Assembly (NCBI GenBank): GCA_033557465.1
Contig: CM066033.1
Span: 1,240,697,523 to 1,240,761,522 of the forward strand
From: Ichthyophis bannanicus
Taxonomy: Eukaryota > Chordata > Amphibia > Gymnophiona > Ichthyophiidae
DNA: 64,000 nucleotides
Direction: 5' to 3'
The notes below the pieces were generated by a model that saw nothing but the letters and a program-made list of their open reading frames with translations, ran no database searches and was not told the origin of the DNA. A program made the translations under genes and the position numbers. Positions 40,615 through 51,045 of the stretch are shown piece by piece (position 1 is the stretch's first letter; each line of letters opens with the position of its first letter).

Positions 40615-42235
40615 CAATTTATTTATTTTATTTTATTTATTTACATTTCTTATATACCGCACCATTTGCGATCAGCGCGGTTTACATAAAAACAAACAGT
40701 ATCCGACAATAAACTATAGTCAGGTCATTACAATGAACAGGAGCAATCAACTTGGATAACAGGGGAAACTATCTACATGTGCGGAACATTGAAATAGGTA
40801 ACTATATACATGTGAGATGGAGTTATTGTGCGTTGATCATACATGGTGGCTGGGATTCAGGGGAGTCTGTGAGGTATTTAATAAAGAGGAGGTGTTTTAA
40901 GGCCTTCCTGAACTGGCTCAGGTTGGGGATGGCTCTGATGTATGGTGGTAGGGAGTTCCAGAGACTTGGGGCACTTAGACTAAAGGCTCTGTTTGATGTT
41001 ACTTTGGAGCATTTTGTCATGTCTCTCGATATCGCTAGCATGTTGGCTACTGCGGTTCTTCTTAGCCTGTTGGTTGTGGGTGGTTGGATGAGATCACATA
41101 GTGACGAGGAGGAGAGTCCCTTGATAGCCTTGAATGTCATCACTAAGGTCTTGAAGCTAATCCTGGCTTGAATGGGGAGCCAGTGCAGCTGCTTCAGGAG
41201 GGGTGTGATATGCTCTCTCCTTGGTGCTCCGAAGAGGATTCGCGCTGCACTGTTCATGGCGAGTTGTAAGGGATGTAAGGTTGCCTGAGGGAGTCCTTGT
41301 AGGATGGCGTTTGAATAATCAAAATGAGGGATGATGAGGGCTTGATGGTGCGGAAGTCGCTCAGTTCGAGTAGGGGGCGTATGTGTCTGAGGGATCTGAT
41401 CTTGAAGTAGATCGCTCTTACTGTTTTGGCTATGTGCTGCTTCATGTTGAGGTTCTGATCCAAGGTGACTCCGAGATACCGTATAGCTGATTTTACTTGC
41501 AACTCAGCGTTGTCCACTTCCAAGTGGCTAGGTGGTGTAAACTCAGGATTTCTGGAGATGAACAGGACCTCCGTTTTCTTATGTTGGATACGCAGATTTT
41601 GGGAGAGGAGCCATTCGGATATTGCGTTGAAACACTTAGTTAGTGGGGTGAGGTCCGGGCAGTCCAGGGATATTGGCAGGTACAGTAGGACATCGTCTGC
41701 GTATATCATACAACTCACGTTGAACGATCTAATGATGTTACAAATGGGTTGGATATAGATGTTAAACATAAGTGATGATAGGGAGGATCCTTGAGGGACT
41801 CCTTGACTTTGTAGGAATGGCTCGGATGTGGTTCCATTTGCTCGGACGTGTTGCCATCTTCCAGACAGGTAAGACCTGCACCACTCCAGAGCTGTTTCGG
41901 TAATGCCTTTCTCTCTTAGCCAAATCAGGAGAATCTCGTGGCGGACTGAGTCGAAGGCTGCAGCTATATCTAAAAAGATGAGTGTGAAACCTGTACGTGA
42001 GTTGTCAATGCCTGAGATTATGGTGTTGAAAAGAGTAGTGAGTAGTGTTTTTACTCCATGTGACTCTCTGAATCCGTGTTGCGATGAATCTAGAGGTGCG
42101 TTGGTGTCCACATGATCTTGTAGCTGCCTGTAGACTATCTTTTCAACGATTTTAGCGAGCATCGGGATGCTGGATATGGGTCTGTAGGACTCGACCTTTT
42201 GAGGGTCTAATTTAGTGTCCTTATATAGAGGCTCT
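40615..42235 (-). mobile_element. L2-c: L2-type LINE, 5'-truncated, inside X1
   Basis: Minus-strand copy ending at the (TAAA)n tail next to 40615 with GTAAACCGCGCTGATCGCAA...GGTATATAAGAAATG. It faces L2-b tail to tail, so the two together form a 3.9-kb inverted pair. It begins near 42235, where X1 sequence resumes with TTGGCAGCCCTGGCCACCAC. Confidence 0.87.
40823..42162 (-). pseudogene. L2-c ORF2 fragment: reverse transcriptase, one frameshift
   Basis: MLAKIVEKIVYRQLQDHVD at the 5' side, LIFLDIAAAFDSVRHEILL (motif A), SQGVPQGSSLSSLMFNIYI (motif B), MIYADDVLLYLP (motif C), IQHKKTEVLF, YLGVTLDQNLNMKQHI. A frameshift near 41330 (SDFRTI) separates this from MNSAARILFGAPRREHITPL, LKQLHWLPIQARISFKTLV and SLWNSLPPYIRAI. 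Catalytic Asp residues are kept. The frame continues upstream of 42162 with DPQKVESYRPISSIPM-like sequence to the truncation. Confidence 0.88.
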
Positions 42236-42618
42236 TGGCAGCCCTGGCCACCACACCAGTCCTGGGCACAGTGCAGGCATGGCTATGGTACGCAATACTG
42301 TTGGGGTCACTCCCCAGGGTGGTAAACACTGTCAGACATCAGACCTGAAGCACACTCCCCAGTCAGCAGAAAGGTTGCTATGATGCAGCTCAATCAGCAA
42401 ATTGTGCTTAACTTAGGAATTGCTATCTGCCAGTAATCATAGCAACTGTTTGATAGGTGTGTACAATATTCCCAGGTTTAGGGTGGCATTGCTAAGGTAT
42501 GCAAGTGCTAGTATTGGGAGATGCACGCAGGACCCAACATCCTGCCTCTCCAGGAGGCTTTGGATAATGGAGCCTGTGGGTGAGGGTGTGTCTGCCCCTG
42601 TTGGCCGCTGCTCTAGGG

Positions 42619-42812
42619 CAGAGGTTCCCAACTCCACTCCTGGTGGGCCAAACACCGCCCAGGCTTTCATGCTGTCCCCAATGAATATGCATGAGATACA
42701 TCTGCATACCCTGGGGGCGGTGCATAGACATGCAGCACAGCCGTGTTTATTAGAGGCAGCATGGAACTCGAATGGTGTTTGGCCCCCCAGGACTGCACCT
42801 GGGAGACTCCGC
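42619..42812. mobile_element. hAT-type palindromic MITE 2
   Basis: Same family as MITE 1: CAGAGGTTCCCAACTCCACT to a decayed right end (GGGAGACTCCGCCCC). CTCTAGGG lies at the left; the right duplication is no longer legible. It sits where MITE 3 sits in the second unit, so it was copied along with X. Confidence 0.75.
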
Positions 42813-42963
42813 CCCAGGTAATGTGCATGTTTATGGTGCCTGTGCTCTGTAGGGTAAAATGTAGGTTTATTGGGCATGTTTTTGTTATCTGCAATAAAGG
42901 TTCTGTCTGTATTAGCATGTTTTAGTAGTGGGTAAAATATGGGGACTGGGTTGGCAGGAACCA

Positions 42964-43040
42964 CAGCTGGGACTTGAACCTGTGACCTTCTGCTCCTGAA
43001 CACACTGGCTGTGTTCACTGCACCACCATGTTGCCACAGA
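42964..43040 (-). other. tRNA-like module in X-family unit 1
   Basis: Minus strand: TGGTGGTGCAGTGAACAC (box A-like) and CACAGGTTCAAGTCCCAGC with a perfect GGTTCAAGTCC box B. Copies: 46440-46515 (minus) and 60885-60955 (plus). T-stem pairing fails, so it is not a tRNA gene. Confidence 0.5.
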
Positions 43041-44095
43041 GATAGTGCATTCCCTGGAGATATCATGACTGTTTGTCAGACAGAGCCTGTCTGTTGCAGT
43101 GCACGGCACCCACCTGAATAGGGCTAGGCCATGGTCTGCTCTGGGCAGCTGCCACTGCCCCCTCCACCACCAGTACCCCTCTGCCACCATGCTGACATGC
43201 CCTTCTGCTGGTGGTGCTGGTGCTGCGCAGTCTCAGGCCATCCAGTGTGCGGGTAGGCGGCTGCCTATGGTGCTGGTTCTGGGGTAGGGGTGCCTGCATA
43301 GCTGTCCACGCTTTCCCCCAGCACCGCCTGCCAATGTTCCGTGCCATTGAGGGTACCTGCTGGGTACTATTCCCTGTGACACCGTTGGAAGCACACTCTT
43401 GCCCATGTTGGGCCCTCAGCAGTTGCTGTCTGGCTGCTCTACTGTTTCAGCATTCCTATGGGCCAGCTAGGCATTACCCTAGTCTTCACTGTGCCCCAGC
43501 TGCACCACAGCATGTGCCGCCTGCAGCCCTCTGTGTCCCCTTTTCCAGCATCTGTCCAGGTGCCCATTCCGACATGCCCGCCCTGCTGTTGTGGAACATG
43601 TGCACACCATAGGAAACCTGTCCAATGGAGAGGAAAACCCTGATCAGCGCAATTTCACCTTGTATGGGGACAGAGCATAGACCTTCCAATATTCATATCT
43701 TTTTTTTGGAGCTTTCTTGGGGGTGTTTTTTGATGTTTCCCATTGATATCACTATTGCCCAGCTTGGTTATGTTTTTTTTACATTTTCTTCTGGTCATTT
43801 TCACTGTTTCTTTGCCCTTTTGTTCCGTGCACATGTATCACACTTATCACTTTTTTGTAGGTTTCCCTGGTTTTGCTGTACATTGCTGACGGAAATGGTT
43901 TCTTTTCCCTTTAAATCAGCTCTAACGCCAGGGTTTCACTGGCGTTAGTTTTCAGCCTCGGATTTCACAGCGTTAGTGTGCAGGGAGCCTCTCCCCTCCC
44001 ACTCTCTGCCCATTGACCCTCTCTCTCCGCCCCTGGGGAGCCTTCCTCCGCCCTCCGGGAGCCTTTCTCCGCCTTCAGCGCTCGTTTGCACCTTA

Positions 44096-44318
44096 TGTAT
44101 ATCTTTATATAATGTATATAGTTTTGCACTGTTCTGTGCTAGTTAACATTTACATTTGTTTTCAAATTTTATTGTTTATTTTATTGTTTTTATTGTTTTT
44201 GGTTATATGATGTTATATGTAAAACAAACTCTGCTTTGTTGATTGTTGTTTATTGTGAACCGGAACTGATCTATGGAAGATGCGGTATATAAGTGATTGT
44301 TAAATAAATAAATAAATA
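44096..44318 (+). mobile_element. L2-d: L2 3' tail
   Basis: Non-coding L2 end with TATTGTGAACCGGAACTGAT, GATGCGGTATATAAGTG and (TAAA)n. It interrupts X1 between its first unit and the 44319-45710 segment. Confidence 0.7.
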
Positions 44319-45710
44319 CACATGATGCACTGCACATGCAGATCAGCAGCCTACATCTGATCACAAGATGGGGTATGCGCACCTATAGCACCTCGGTCTG
44401 GTATGGAGAACTGACCATGTATGTTACTGGCACAGAGAAGCTACAGACTGCGACATTGTACGGTTCCTGTGCTCACTCTGAGGGTGAGGTGGGGTGCCCA
44501 GCACCAGGTCCACAGCACATGGCATGGCTGAGATAGGCTGTGCAGCAAACCAGAAGCGGAACCTAGGAACCAGGCCTACACATGGCTGTATTGTTGCAAA
44601 TAAAGTTTATTGAGGCCTGGTTAAACTTTATTTGCAACAATACAACCACGTGTAGGCCTGGTTCCTAGGTTCCGCTTCTGGTTTGCTACCCCTGGTTTTT
44701 GAGATAGGCTGTGCTGCAGGTCCCCATCAGTGGCAGTGTATGATAGGTAGTCCTTGCAGACATGCCTAGGATACACCTGTGTCCATCTGTATTTTCCAGT
44801 CAAGGCTAGCCCTTGTGGGCTGTGATGCACCCAGACTAGTGCATGTCTTGTGCGGTTGTTGTGATCACATGTTATAAGAGAAGGGTGGTGTTAGCACCCA
44901 AAAGCAGATTGTGTAACACCACCCAACCTGCTCTCGGTAGGTCAGGGTGGGGGACAGGATCTCGCACCAACAAATCCACATTCTATGTCTCTGCAATGGT
45001 AACAAAAGAGGGGACCATCAACCCCAGTCCTGTGGGGAATAGGCACCCCAACAGGGCAATCAATGAAGATTTGGATGCATCACATTGGACACTGGTAGTA
45101 GGCCTGGAAAAGATCAGCTGCCCCTCACCACTATCAGACATTCACCAGCAGAGAGCACAGTCAGTATCCACTCACTGCACCCTGCAAGGTGCTCCAGGCA
45201 TACACATGCTAAATGCAGACAGTCTGCTAGCTAGTACATAGTGCATGTTCCCGAAAGAACTACATGCACCCAAAAATGGTATGTGAGCATACACACCAAG
45301 CAAGTATGTCAGTGATTGGGCCCCAGAAAAAGAAACTCATAGATATCACTTAAAAGAAATACTGCAAAGCACTATGGGGGAACCTAGCCATGCCATGGTC
45401 ACTGCTCAATCAAGGTGAGAGTGACCTCCCAGCATGACATGCTGTGGCCACCCTGTCCGTGCAGGTGGTGGTTGGGCACTACAATGTCCCAGCCATTGCC
45501 CTATGCCCTGTGCAGATGCATCCTGCCCAGACCGCTGTGTCCGGGCCATTCCCACAATACCTTGCTCCTCATTATGCACATTGGCAGACTAACACAGGAG
45601 ACAGTGCAAGCATTAGGGGCTCAGTAAAGTGTAGGCAGCCACAAAACACTGGATAGACATACACACACTCCCACACCTATGTCAGCAATGTGCAAAGAGA
45701 GAGGTGGTTG
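44319..45710. other. X1 internal non-coding segment
   Basis: No frame of note. It is the inverse counterpart of X2 from 64000 back to about 61660 (for example GGGGTATGCGCACCTATAGC against GCTATAGAGGCGCATACCCC at the window end) and of X3 around 56785-57900. It contains the 142-bp palindrome listed next. Confidence 0.65.
44545..44686. repeat. 142-bp near-perfect palindrome in X1
   Basis: GCAAACCAGAAGCGGAACCT at the left end matches its complement at the right end, and the arms run about 65 bp through TATTGTTGCAAATAAAGTTTA, with a ~10-bp centre TTGAGGCCTGG. Only one or two mismatches. It is absent from the matching part of X2 (63640-63720), so it arose or was inserted in X1 only. Confidence 0.85.
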
Positions 45711-47345
45711 GCAGCCGTGGCCGCCACACCAGTCCTGGGCACAGTGCAGGCATTGCTATGGTACTCAGTACTGTTAGGGTCACTCTCCGGGGTGGTAAAC
45801 ACTGTCAGTAACAAAATATGAAACACATTCCACATATATCAAAAGGTTGCTATGATTAATGTCAGATAACAGATCCTACATTAAACACAATTTGTTAACA
45901 GAGATTCATCATAGCAACCTTTTGATATATGTGGAACGTGTTTCCATGTTTATGACGGCATTGCTAAGGTATGTAGGTGCTAGTATTGGTAGATGCTGTT
46001 CCGCGCAGGGCCCAACAGCCTGACTCTACATGAGGCTTTAGATAGTGGAGCCTGTAGGTGTGGGTGTTTGTGACACTGTTGGCCTATGCTCTAGGGCAGA
46101 GGTTCCCAACTCCAGTGCTGGTGGGCACAACACGATTCAGGTTTTCATGCTGTCCCTAATGAATATGCATGAGATACATTTGCATACAATTGGGGTGGTG
46201 CATACAAATGCATCTCAAGCATATTTATTAGGGACAGCATTAACCTGAATGGTGTTTGGCCCTCCAGGACTGCAGTTGGGAACCTCTGCTCTAGGGACTG
46301 CACATGTCTATGGTGTATGTGCTCTGTAGGGTAAAATATAGGCGTTTATGGCGTGTTTATTTTATCTGCAATAAAGGTTCCTTCTTTATTACCATGGTTT
46401 TGTACTGGGTAAAACATAGGGACATGGACTGCAGGAGCCACAGCTGGGACTTGAACCTGTGACCTTCTGTCCCTGAACACACTAGCTGTGTGTACTTCAC
46501 CAAACTGTTGCTACAGTGGCATGTCAATCCCTGGGAATACCATTACTGTTCGTCGGACAGACCTTGTCTTTTGGAGTGCACGGTACCCACCTAAACAGGG
46601 CCTGCCCTTGGTCTGCTGTGGGCATATGCCACTGCCCCCACTACCACCAGCACCCCTCTGCCACCAAGCTGACATGCCCTTATGCCGGTGGTGCTGGTGG
46701 TGCACAATCCCAGGCCATCCAGTGTGCCAGTAGGCGGCTGCCTATGGTGCGTGCTATGGGGTAGAGGTGCCTGCATAGACATCCACGCTCCCCCCCCCCC
46801 CCGGCACCGCCTGCCAATTCTATCTGCCCTTTGGGGTACTTGCTAGGTAATCTCCATTGTGGCACTGTGGGACAAATCCTCGTGGACATGTTTGCCCTTG
46901 GTCAGTTGCTGTCTTGCTGATTTTCCGTTTCTACATTCCTATGTGTCACCTTGGCATCTGCCTAGTCCACCCTGTGCCCCAGATTCCCCACTGCATGTCC
47001 TGCCTACAGCCCCCTGTACCCCATTTGCAGCCTCACTATAGTGCCCTTTTGTACTTGGGCACTATGCTGTTGCTGCACATGTATCACTACTATCACTTTT
47101 CTTGGTCTCCCTGCCTTTGCTGTACATTGCTGACTGAAATGGTTTCTCTCTCCTGCAAATGTGCCTCAAACGCAAGGTTTTCACTGGTGTTAATTTTCAG
47201 ACCCTGATTTCACAGCGTTAGTGTGCCAGGAGCGTCTCCCCGCCCACTCTCCGCCCATTGACCCCTTATCTCTGCCCTCTGGGGAGCCTTATTCCACCCT
47301 CTGTGCACCTTAACGCCGCCGGAGACGTTATCGCATGATAAGTGA
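45711..47345. repeat. X-family unit, second copy in X1
   Basis: Direct-repeat partner of 42236-44095 and inverse partner of X2 61650-60070. It contains an inverted pair ACATATATCAAAAGGTTGCT...AGCAACCTTTTGATATATGT (45834-45936), MITE 3 and a tRNA-like module (46440-46515), and ends in the GC-rich subterminal stretch. Confidence 0.78.
46097..46288. mobile_element. hAT-type palindromic MITE 3
   Basis: 192-bp palindrome with CAGAGGTTCCCAACT ends and a perfect 8-bp duplication CTCTAGGG on both sides (46089-46096, 46289-46296). Same family as MITE 1, 2 and 4. Confidence 0.9.
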
Positions 47346-47383
47346 CATTATCGTGTGGTATTATCACACGATAATGTCACTTA
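47339..47383. repeat. Subterminal hairpin of X1, right side
   Basis: TAAGTGACATTATCGTGTG and its perfect complement around a 7-base centre. A decayed form is found in X2 at 60035-60065. Position near the TIR suggests a transposase-binding or structural element. Confidence 0.8.
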
Positions 47384-47384
47384 T

Positions 47385-47685
47385 TTATTTATTTACATTC
47401 TCTTATATACCGTGCTATTCTGCTATTCTGCATCAGTGCGGTTTACATTGAATAAACTGAAATTACATTGAACAGGGCATTAAAACTTGGAGATAACTAT
47501 TTTACAGGGAAGATGGGCTAATGGAGGGTTAAGGGGCTTGCCCAAGACCACAAGGAGCACCTGTGGGACTAGAAACCCCAGTCCTTGAAAGCCCAAGGTT
47601 GCTGCCCTCTAGTGGGATTTGAACCCCTGACCTTCTAACCTGAAGTACCTTGCCCCAACCACTAGGCCACTCCTCCACTCCACTG
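47385..47685 (-). mobile_element. tRNA-headed SINE with L2-like tail (SINE2)
   Basis: Minus strand: GGAGGAGTGGCCTAGTGGTT with box A TGGCCTAGTGG (47669-47659) and box B GGTTCAAATCC (47625-47615), the same body as SINE1, and a different L2-like tail (GTAAACCGCACTGATGCAGA...GGTATATAAGAGAATG, (TAAA)n). It interrupts the X1 end between GCGCTAACATTGCAG and the hairpin. Confidence 0.85.
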
Positions 47686-47717
47686 CAATGTTAGCGCTGT
47701 TTAGTAAACGTACCCCA

Positions 47718-47770
47718 TAGACTCTGACAGCTGGTTCTCCACTGGTGCTTGATAATTCGATTCTGCTTAC
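47718..47770 (-). mobile_element. CR1-4, upstream remnant beyond X1
   Basis: On the minus strand it ends TGTCAGAGTCTA, which joins CTAGACTTCAAAAATGC beyond X1 (37704 and lower) into one CR1 reading frame. The last four bases TTAC (47767-47770) are the target duplication of LTR-like element 2. Confidence 0.7.
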
Positions 47771-49188
47771 TGCGGCACTCCTGCCCCGCCTTAGGGCTAA
47801 AGACAGGAGCGGGGCCTATTGCCTCGTGAGGAAGGAGTTTAAAACCTATTCCCCTGGAATGCTGGGTACTGTAGTTTTTCTGCTCCTTTCACTCCGAAAT
47901 AAAGTGTAGTTGTGCGCCAGAGACGGTAAGGCTTATTTGTAAGTATTTTTATTATGGTTAAGGTTATTCTTCCATCGCATGACAAATTCAGAAATATGAA
48001 CAAAACAGGTGCTTTAACAGGAACAGAAAGAACTCAGGTATAAAGTCAACTTAAAGTAGAAATTCAGCTTTACTTCTAAGCAGTTTACTCAGCTCTGCCC
48101 CAAGAGGTCATTCACTTTAAATGCAGCCTCTTTTCACACACTGTTACATTCACAGTGCTGGCTCACTTCAGGTGCAGGTAATTAAAGCTTTCCTAGCATG
48201 GCAGCAAAACAGCTCCGTAGTATTCAACTCATACACGGCAAAACCAGTTTCTTCAGTTTGGTATTTCCACACAACAAATAGTACAGTCCATGCTCTCACA
48301 GTCAGGTAAGTCAGAATTAACTTGCATTAATTCCTCAGACTGTATAGAATTATTAGCTTCCTGCAATACTGGCTGTCTGTTTGCTTTTAGCTTTAAAAAC
48401 TCTTTAAAATCCTGGAGAAGCAATTCAGCCTGTTGTCTGCTAGATAGGCAATTGTTTTCGGCTACTAAACTTCCCTCTTGATTAAGGCTGTTTCCCTTTT
48501 CCTCTCTCAGGTTAAGTGAATCAGAGTAACTCTTAGGCTCTTTTGTTAAGGTTTCAAATATAGGAGAATTGAGTTTACCTTCACTCTGGAAACTCCTTGG
48601 CAAATCGCTTACTTGTTGTCAAGCCCCTCTTATCCTAGGTGGCTCAGACGTCCTCCAGTTGTGAGAGTTCCCGTGCCTCTCTGGGCCAAACTGTAATTCC
48701 CAGAATGAGTTCTTTTTCTCTCTTGCCTGCCGTGAAGGCTTCCTCTCCCAGGGCTCTGCCTTCCTCCAGGTGTCTATTCCAGGGCTAGGTCCACTTTCCT
48801 CAGGACTTCCATTTATTGCCTCTGAACAGATTCTTGCAGGTCTTCTTCTACTGCTTTGGCTCAGTCCTTGGCTGCTAGCCTTCTCTCTCTGACTGCTGCT
48901 CCTCTGACTGCTCACGGTACTCTGACCGTTCCCTGGGCTCCTTCTCTTCTCCTCCTTAGCAAAGCCATACTCCGGTTTAAAACCAGGTTCTCTTCTGGAC
49001 ATGCCCCTTCCAAGCACTGGGTGTGCCCAATCAGGACTGCACAACTCCTCCCCTGGGCTGGTATCCATGCTCAGCTCAGCAGAACAAAGTCTCTCTTTCT
49101 TTCCAGCATTGTCGATCTGGCATAAATCCTGTTGCACTTCAGGATTTTCATCGCTCTCCATAGCCACAGGAGGGCGCTCTTCACCACA
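47771..49188 (-). mobile_element. LTR-like element 2 (solo LTR with an internal ORF)
   Basis: 1,418 bp, TG...CA, flanked by TTAC (47767-47770, 49189-49192). Minus-strand order as in element 1: frame from the first base, AATAAA at 47953-47948 (~177 bases before the end), and an AACTACAGTACCCAGCATTCC-like box at 47876-47856. No long identity with element 1 is obvious to the eye, so it is a different subfamily with the same design. Confidence 0.72.
48253..49167 (-). pseudogene. LTR-embedded ORF of LTR-like element 2, one nonsense codon
   Basis: From ATG 49167 (seven codons into the LTR frame, which begins CGEER) to the stop at 48255-48253, interrupted by one TGA at 48621-48619. The frame is otherwise unbroken over 312 codons counted from the LTR start. 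The product is hydrophilic: an acidic N-terminus (MAMESDENPEVQQD), a Ser/Arg-rich middle (SSQRSSSQREKASSQG, SQSSRRRPARICS), a Leu-rich helix (RQQAELLLQDFKEFLKLKA) and a Cys-rich end CESMDCTICCVEIPN. The C-terminal M-[D/Q]-C-[S/T] box and the ORF phase match elements 1 and 3. No known domain. Confidence 0.55.
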
Positions 49189-49192
49189 TTAC

Positions 49193-50928
49193 ATAAGAAC
49201 ATAAGAATTGCCATACTGGGTCATAACAAGGTCTTTCAAGCCCAGTATCCTGTTTCCAACAGTGGCCAATCCAGGTCACAAGTACATAACAGTTTCCCAA
49301 AAAAGCATACAGGTTCCATAATGCTTGTATTGGGGCCAGCATTGGATTACCTGGGTCCTCTTTAATAACGATTTATGGATCTTTCCTCCAGGAACTAGTC
49401 TAGACCTTTTTTAAACCCAGCTACACTAATAGCTTTTATTACATCCTCCGGTAATGAATTCCAGAGTTTAGAACATAAGAACATAAGATATGCCATACTG
49501 GGTCAGACCTACGTCCATCAAGCCCAGTATCCTGTTTCCAACAGTGGCCAATCTAGGTCAAGCGTACCTAGCAGTTTCCCCAAAAGACACAGGTTCCACA
49601 ATGCTTGTACTGGGTCAAGCATTGATATCCTGGGTCCCTTCTTAATAATGGTTTATGGACCTTTCCTCCAGGAACTTGTCCAAACCTTTTTTAAACCCAG
49701 CTACTCTAACAGCCTTTACTACATCCTCCGGTAACAAATTCCAGAGTTTGATTACACGTTGAGTGAAAAAATAGTTTCTTTTATTAGTCTTAAATAGTTT
49801 ACCCTGTAGCTTCATTGCATGTCCCCTAGTCTTTCTATATTCTGATAACGTAAACAATCGATCTACGTTTACCCGTTCCACTCTGTTCATTAATTTATGG
49901 ACCTCTGTCATATCTCACCTCAGCTGTCTCTTTTCCTAACCTTTTAAGCCTCTCCTCATAGGGGCATCCTTCCATCCCCTTTACCATTTTGGTGGCTCTT
50001 CTCTGTACCTTTTCTAATTCTTCTATATCCTTTTTAAGATACGGTGGCCAGAATGGCAGATAATATTCAAGGTGCAGTCGCACCATGGAACGATACAGAG
50101 GTATTATAATAGCCTTTGTTTTGTTTTATCTCCCCTCAGCCGTCTCTTTTCTAGGTTAAAGAGCCCTAACCTTTTTAGCCTTTCTTCATAGGAGTATCCT
50201 TCCATTCCCTTTACCATTTTGGTGGCTCTTCTCTGAACCTTTTCTATAATGCTATATCCTTTTTAAGATACGGCGACCAGAATTGCACACAATATTCAAG
50301 GTGCGGTCTCACCATGGAACGATATGGAGGCATTATAATATCTTTTGGTTACGCTTTGAGATAAAAAATATTTTCTATTATTAGTCTTCAATTGGTTACA
50401 TTGTAGCTTCATTGCATGTCCTCTAGACTTTCTACTTTTTGATGGCGTGAATAATAGATCTATGTTTACCTGTTCCACTCTATTCATTAATTTATGGACC
50501 TCTGTCATATCTCACCTCAGCTGTCTCTTTTCCTAACCTTTTAAGCCTCTCCTCATAGGGGCATCCTTCCATCCCCTTTACCATTTTGGTGGCTCTTCTC
50601 TGTACCTTTTCTAATTCTTCTATATCCTTTTTAAGATACGGTGGCCAGAATGGCACATAATATTCAAGGTGCAGTCGCACCATGGAACGATACAGAGGTA
50701 TTATAATAGCCTTTGTTTTGTTTTCCATTCCTTTCCTTATGATTCCTAGCATCCTATTTGCCTTCTTGGTCACAGCTGTACAATGGGTGGAGGGTTTAAA
50801 CGTGGTATCCACAGTGATACCTAAATCTTTTTCCTGGGTGGTGGTTCCTAATGTGGAACCTTGCATCGTGTAACCATAGTTTGGGTTGTTTTTCCTAGGT
50901 GCATAACTCTGCATTTGTCCACATTAAG
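49193..50928 (-). mobile_element. CR1-5: stacked CR1 3' fragments
   Basis: 49193-49470 is a CR1 3' end (from ATAAGAACATAAG) cut after GAATTCCAGAGTTT. A second CR1 3' end starts at 49471 and runs to about 50127; a third piece covering the same RT stretch is 50128-50345. The first copy resumes at 50346 (GGTTACGCTTTGAGATAAAA, answering GATTACACGTTGAGTGAAAA in other copies) and continues to 50928, where X3 cuts it; it resumes at 58562. Readable ORF2 pieces: [40 protein letters not shown] and [17 protein letters not shown]. All are non-functional. Confidence 0.8.
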
Positions 50929-50970
50929 GGGCATGTTTACTAAACTATGTTAATGTAGCAGCGGTTACGT

Positions 50971-51045
50971 TAAGGCACGTTATGTAACGTTAAGGTGCGT
51001 TAACATTACATTAACGCGCCTTAACGTTACATAACGTGCCTTAAT
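50971..51045. repeat. Subterminal hairpin of X3, left side
   Basis: 34-bp arms with one mismatch, starting TTAAGGCACGTTATGTAACG, around the 7-base centre CATTACA. It lies 42 bp inside the TIR. Confidence 0.88.

Larger units (their letters stand above)
42236..44095. repeat. X-family unit, first copy in X1
   Basis: TTGGCAGCCCTGGCCACCAC, CACCAGTCCTGGGCACAGTG, an hAT MITE (42619-42812), a tRNA-like module (42964-43040, minus) and GATTTCACAGCGTTAGTGTG with a GC-rich end follow in the same order as at 45711-47310. The two are direct repeats 3.5 kb apart and diverged by substitutions and indels. Confidence 0.75.
37705..47717. mobile_element. X1: large Harbinger-like element, 10 kb with inserts
   Basis: Ends GGGGTATGTTTACTAAACC (37705) and, inverted, GGGGTACGTTTACTAAACAG (47717), flanked by TAG (37702-37704, 47718-47720). 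The empty site gaagtcTAGactctg is CR1 ORF2 sequence. Subterminal hairpins, tRNA-like modules and a homologous 1.6-kb unit are shared with X3 and X2. Inserts: L2-b, L2-c, L2-d, SINE2. No transposase frame is seen. TIRs starting GGGG and 3-bp duplications suggest PIF/Harbinger, but without a transposase this is not proven. Confidence 0.68.
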
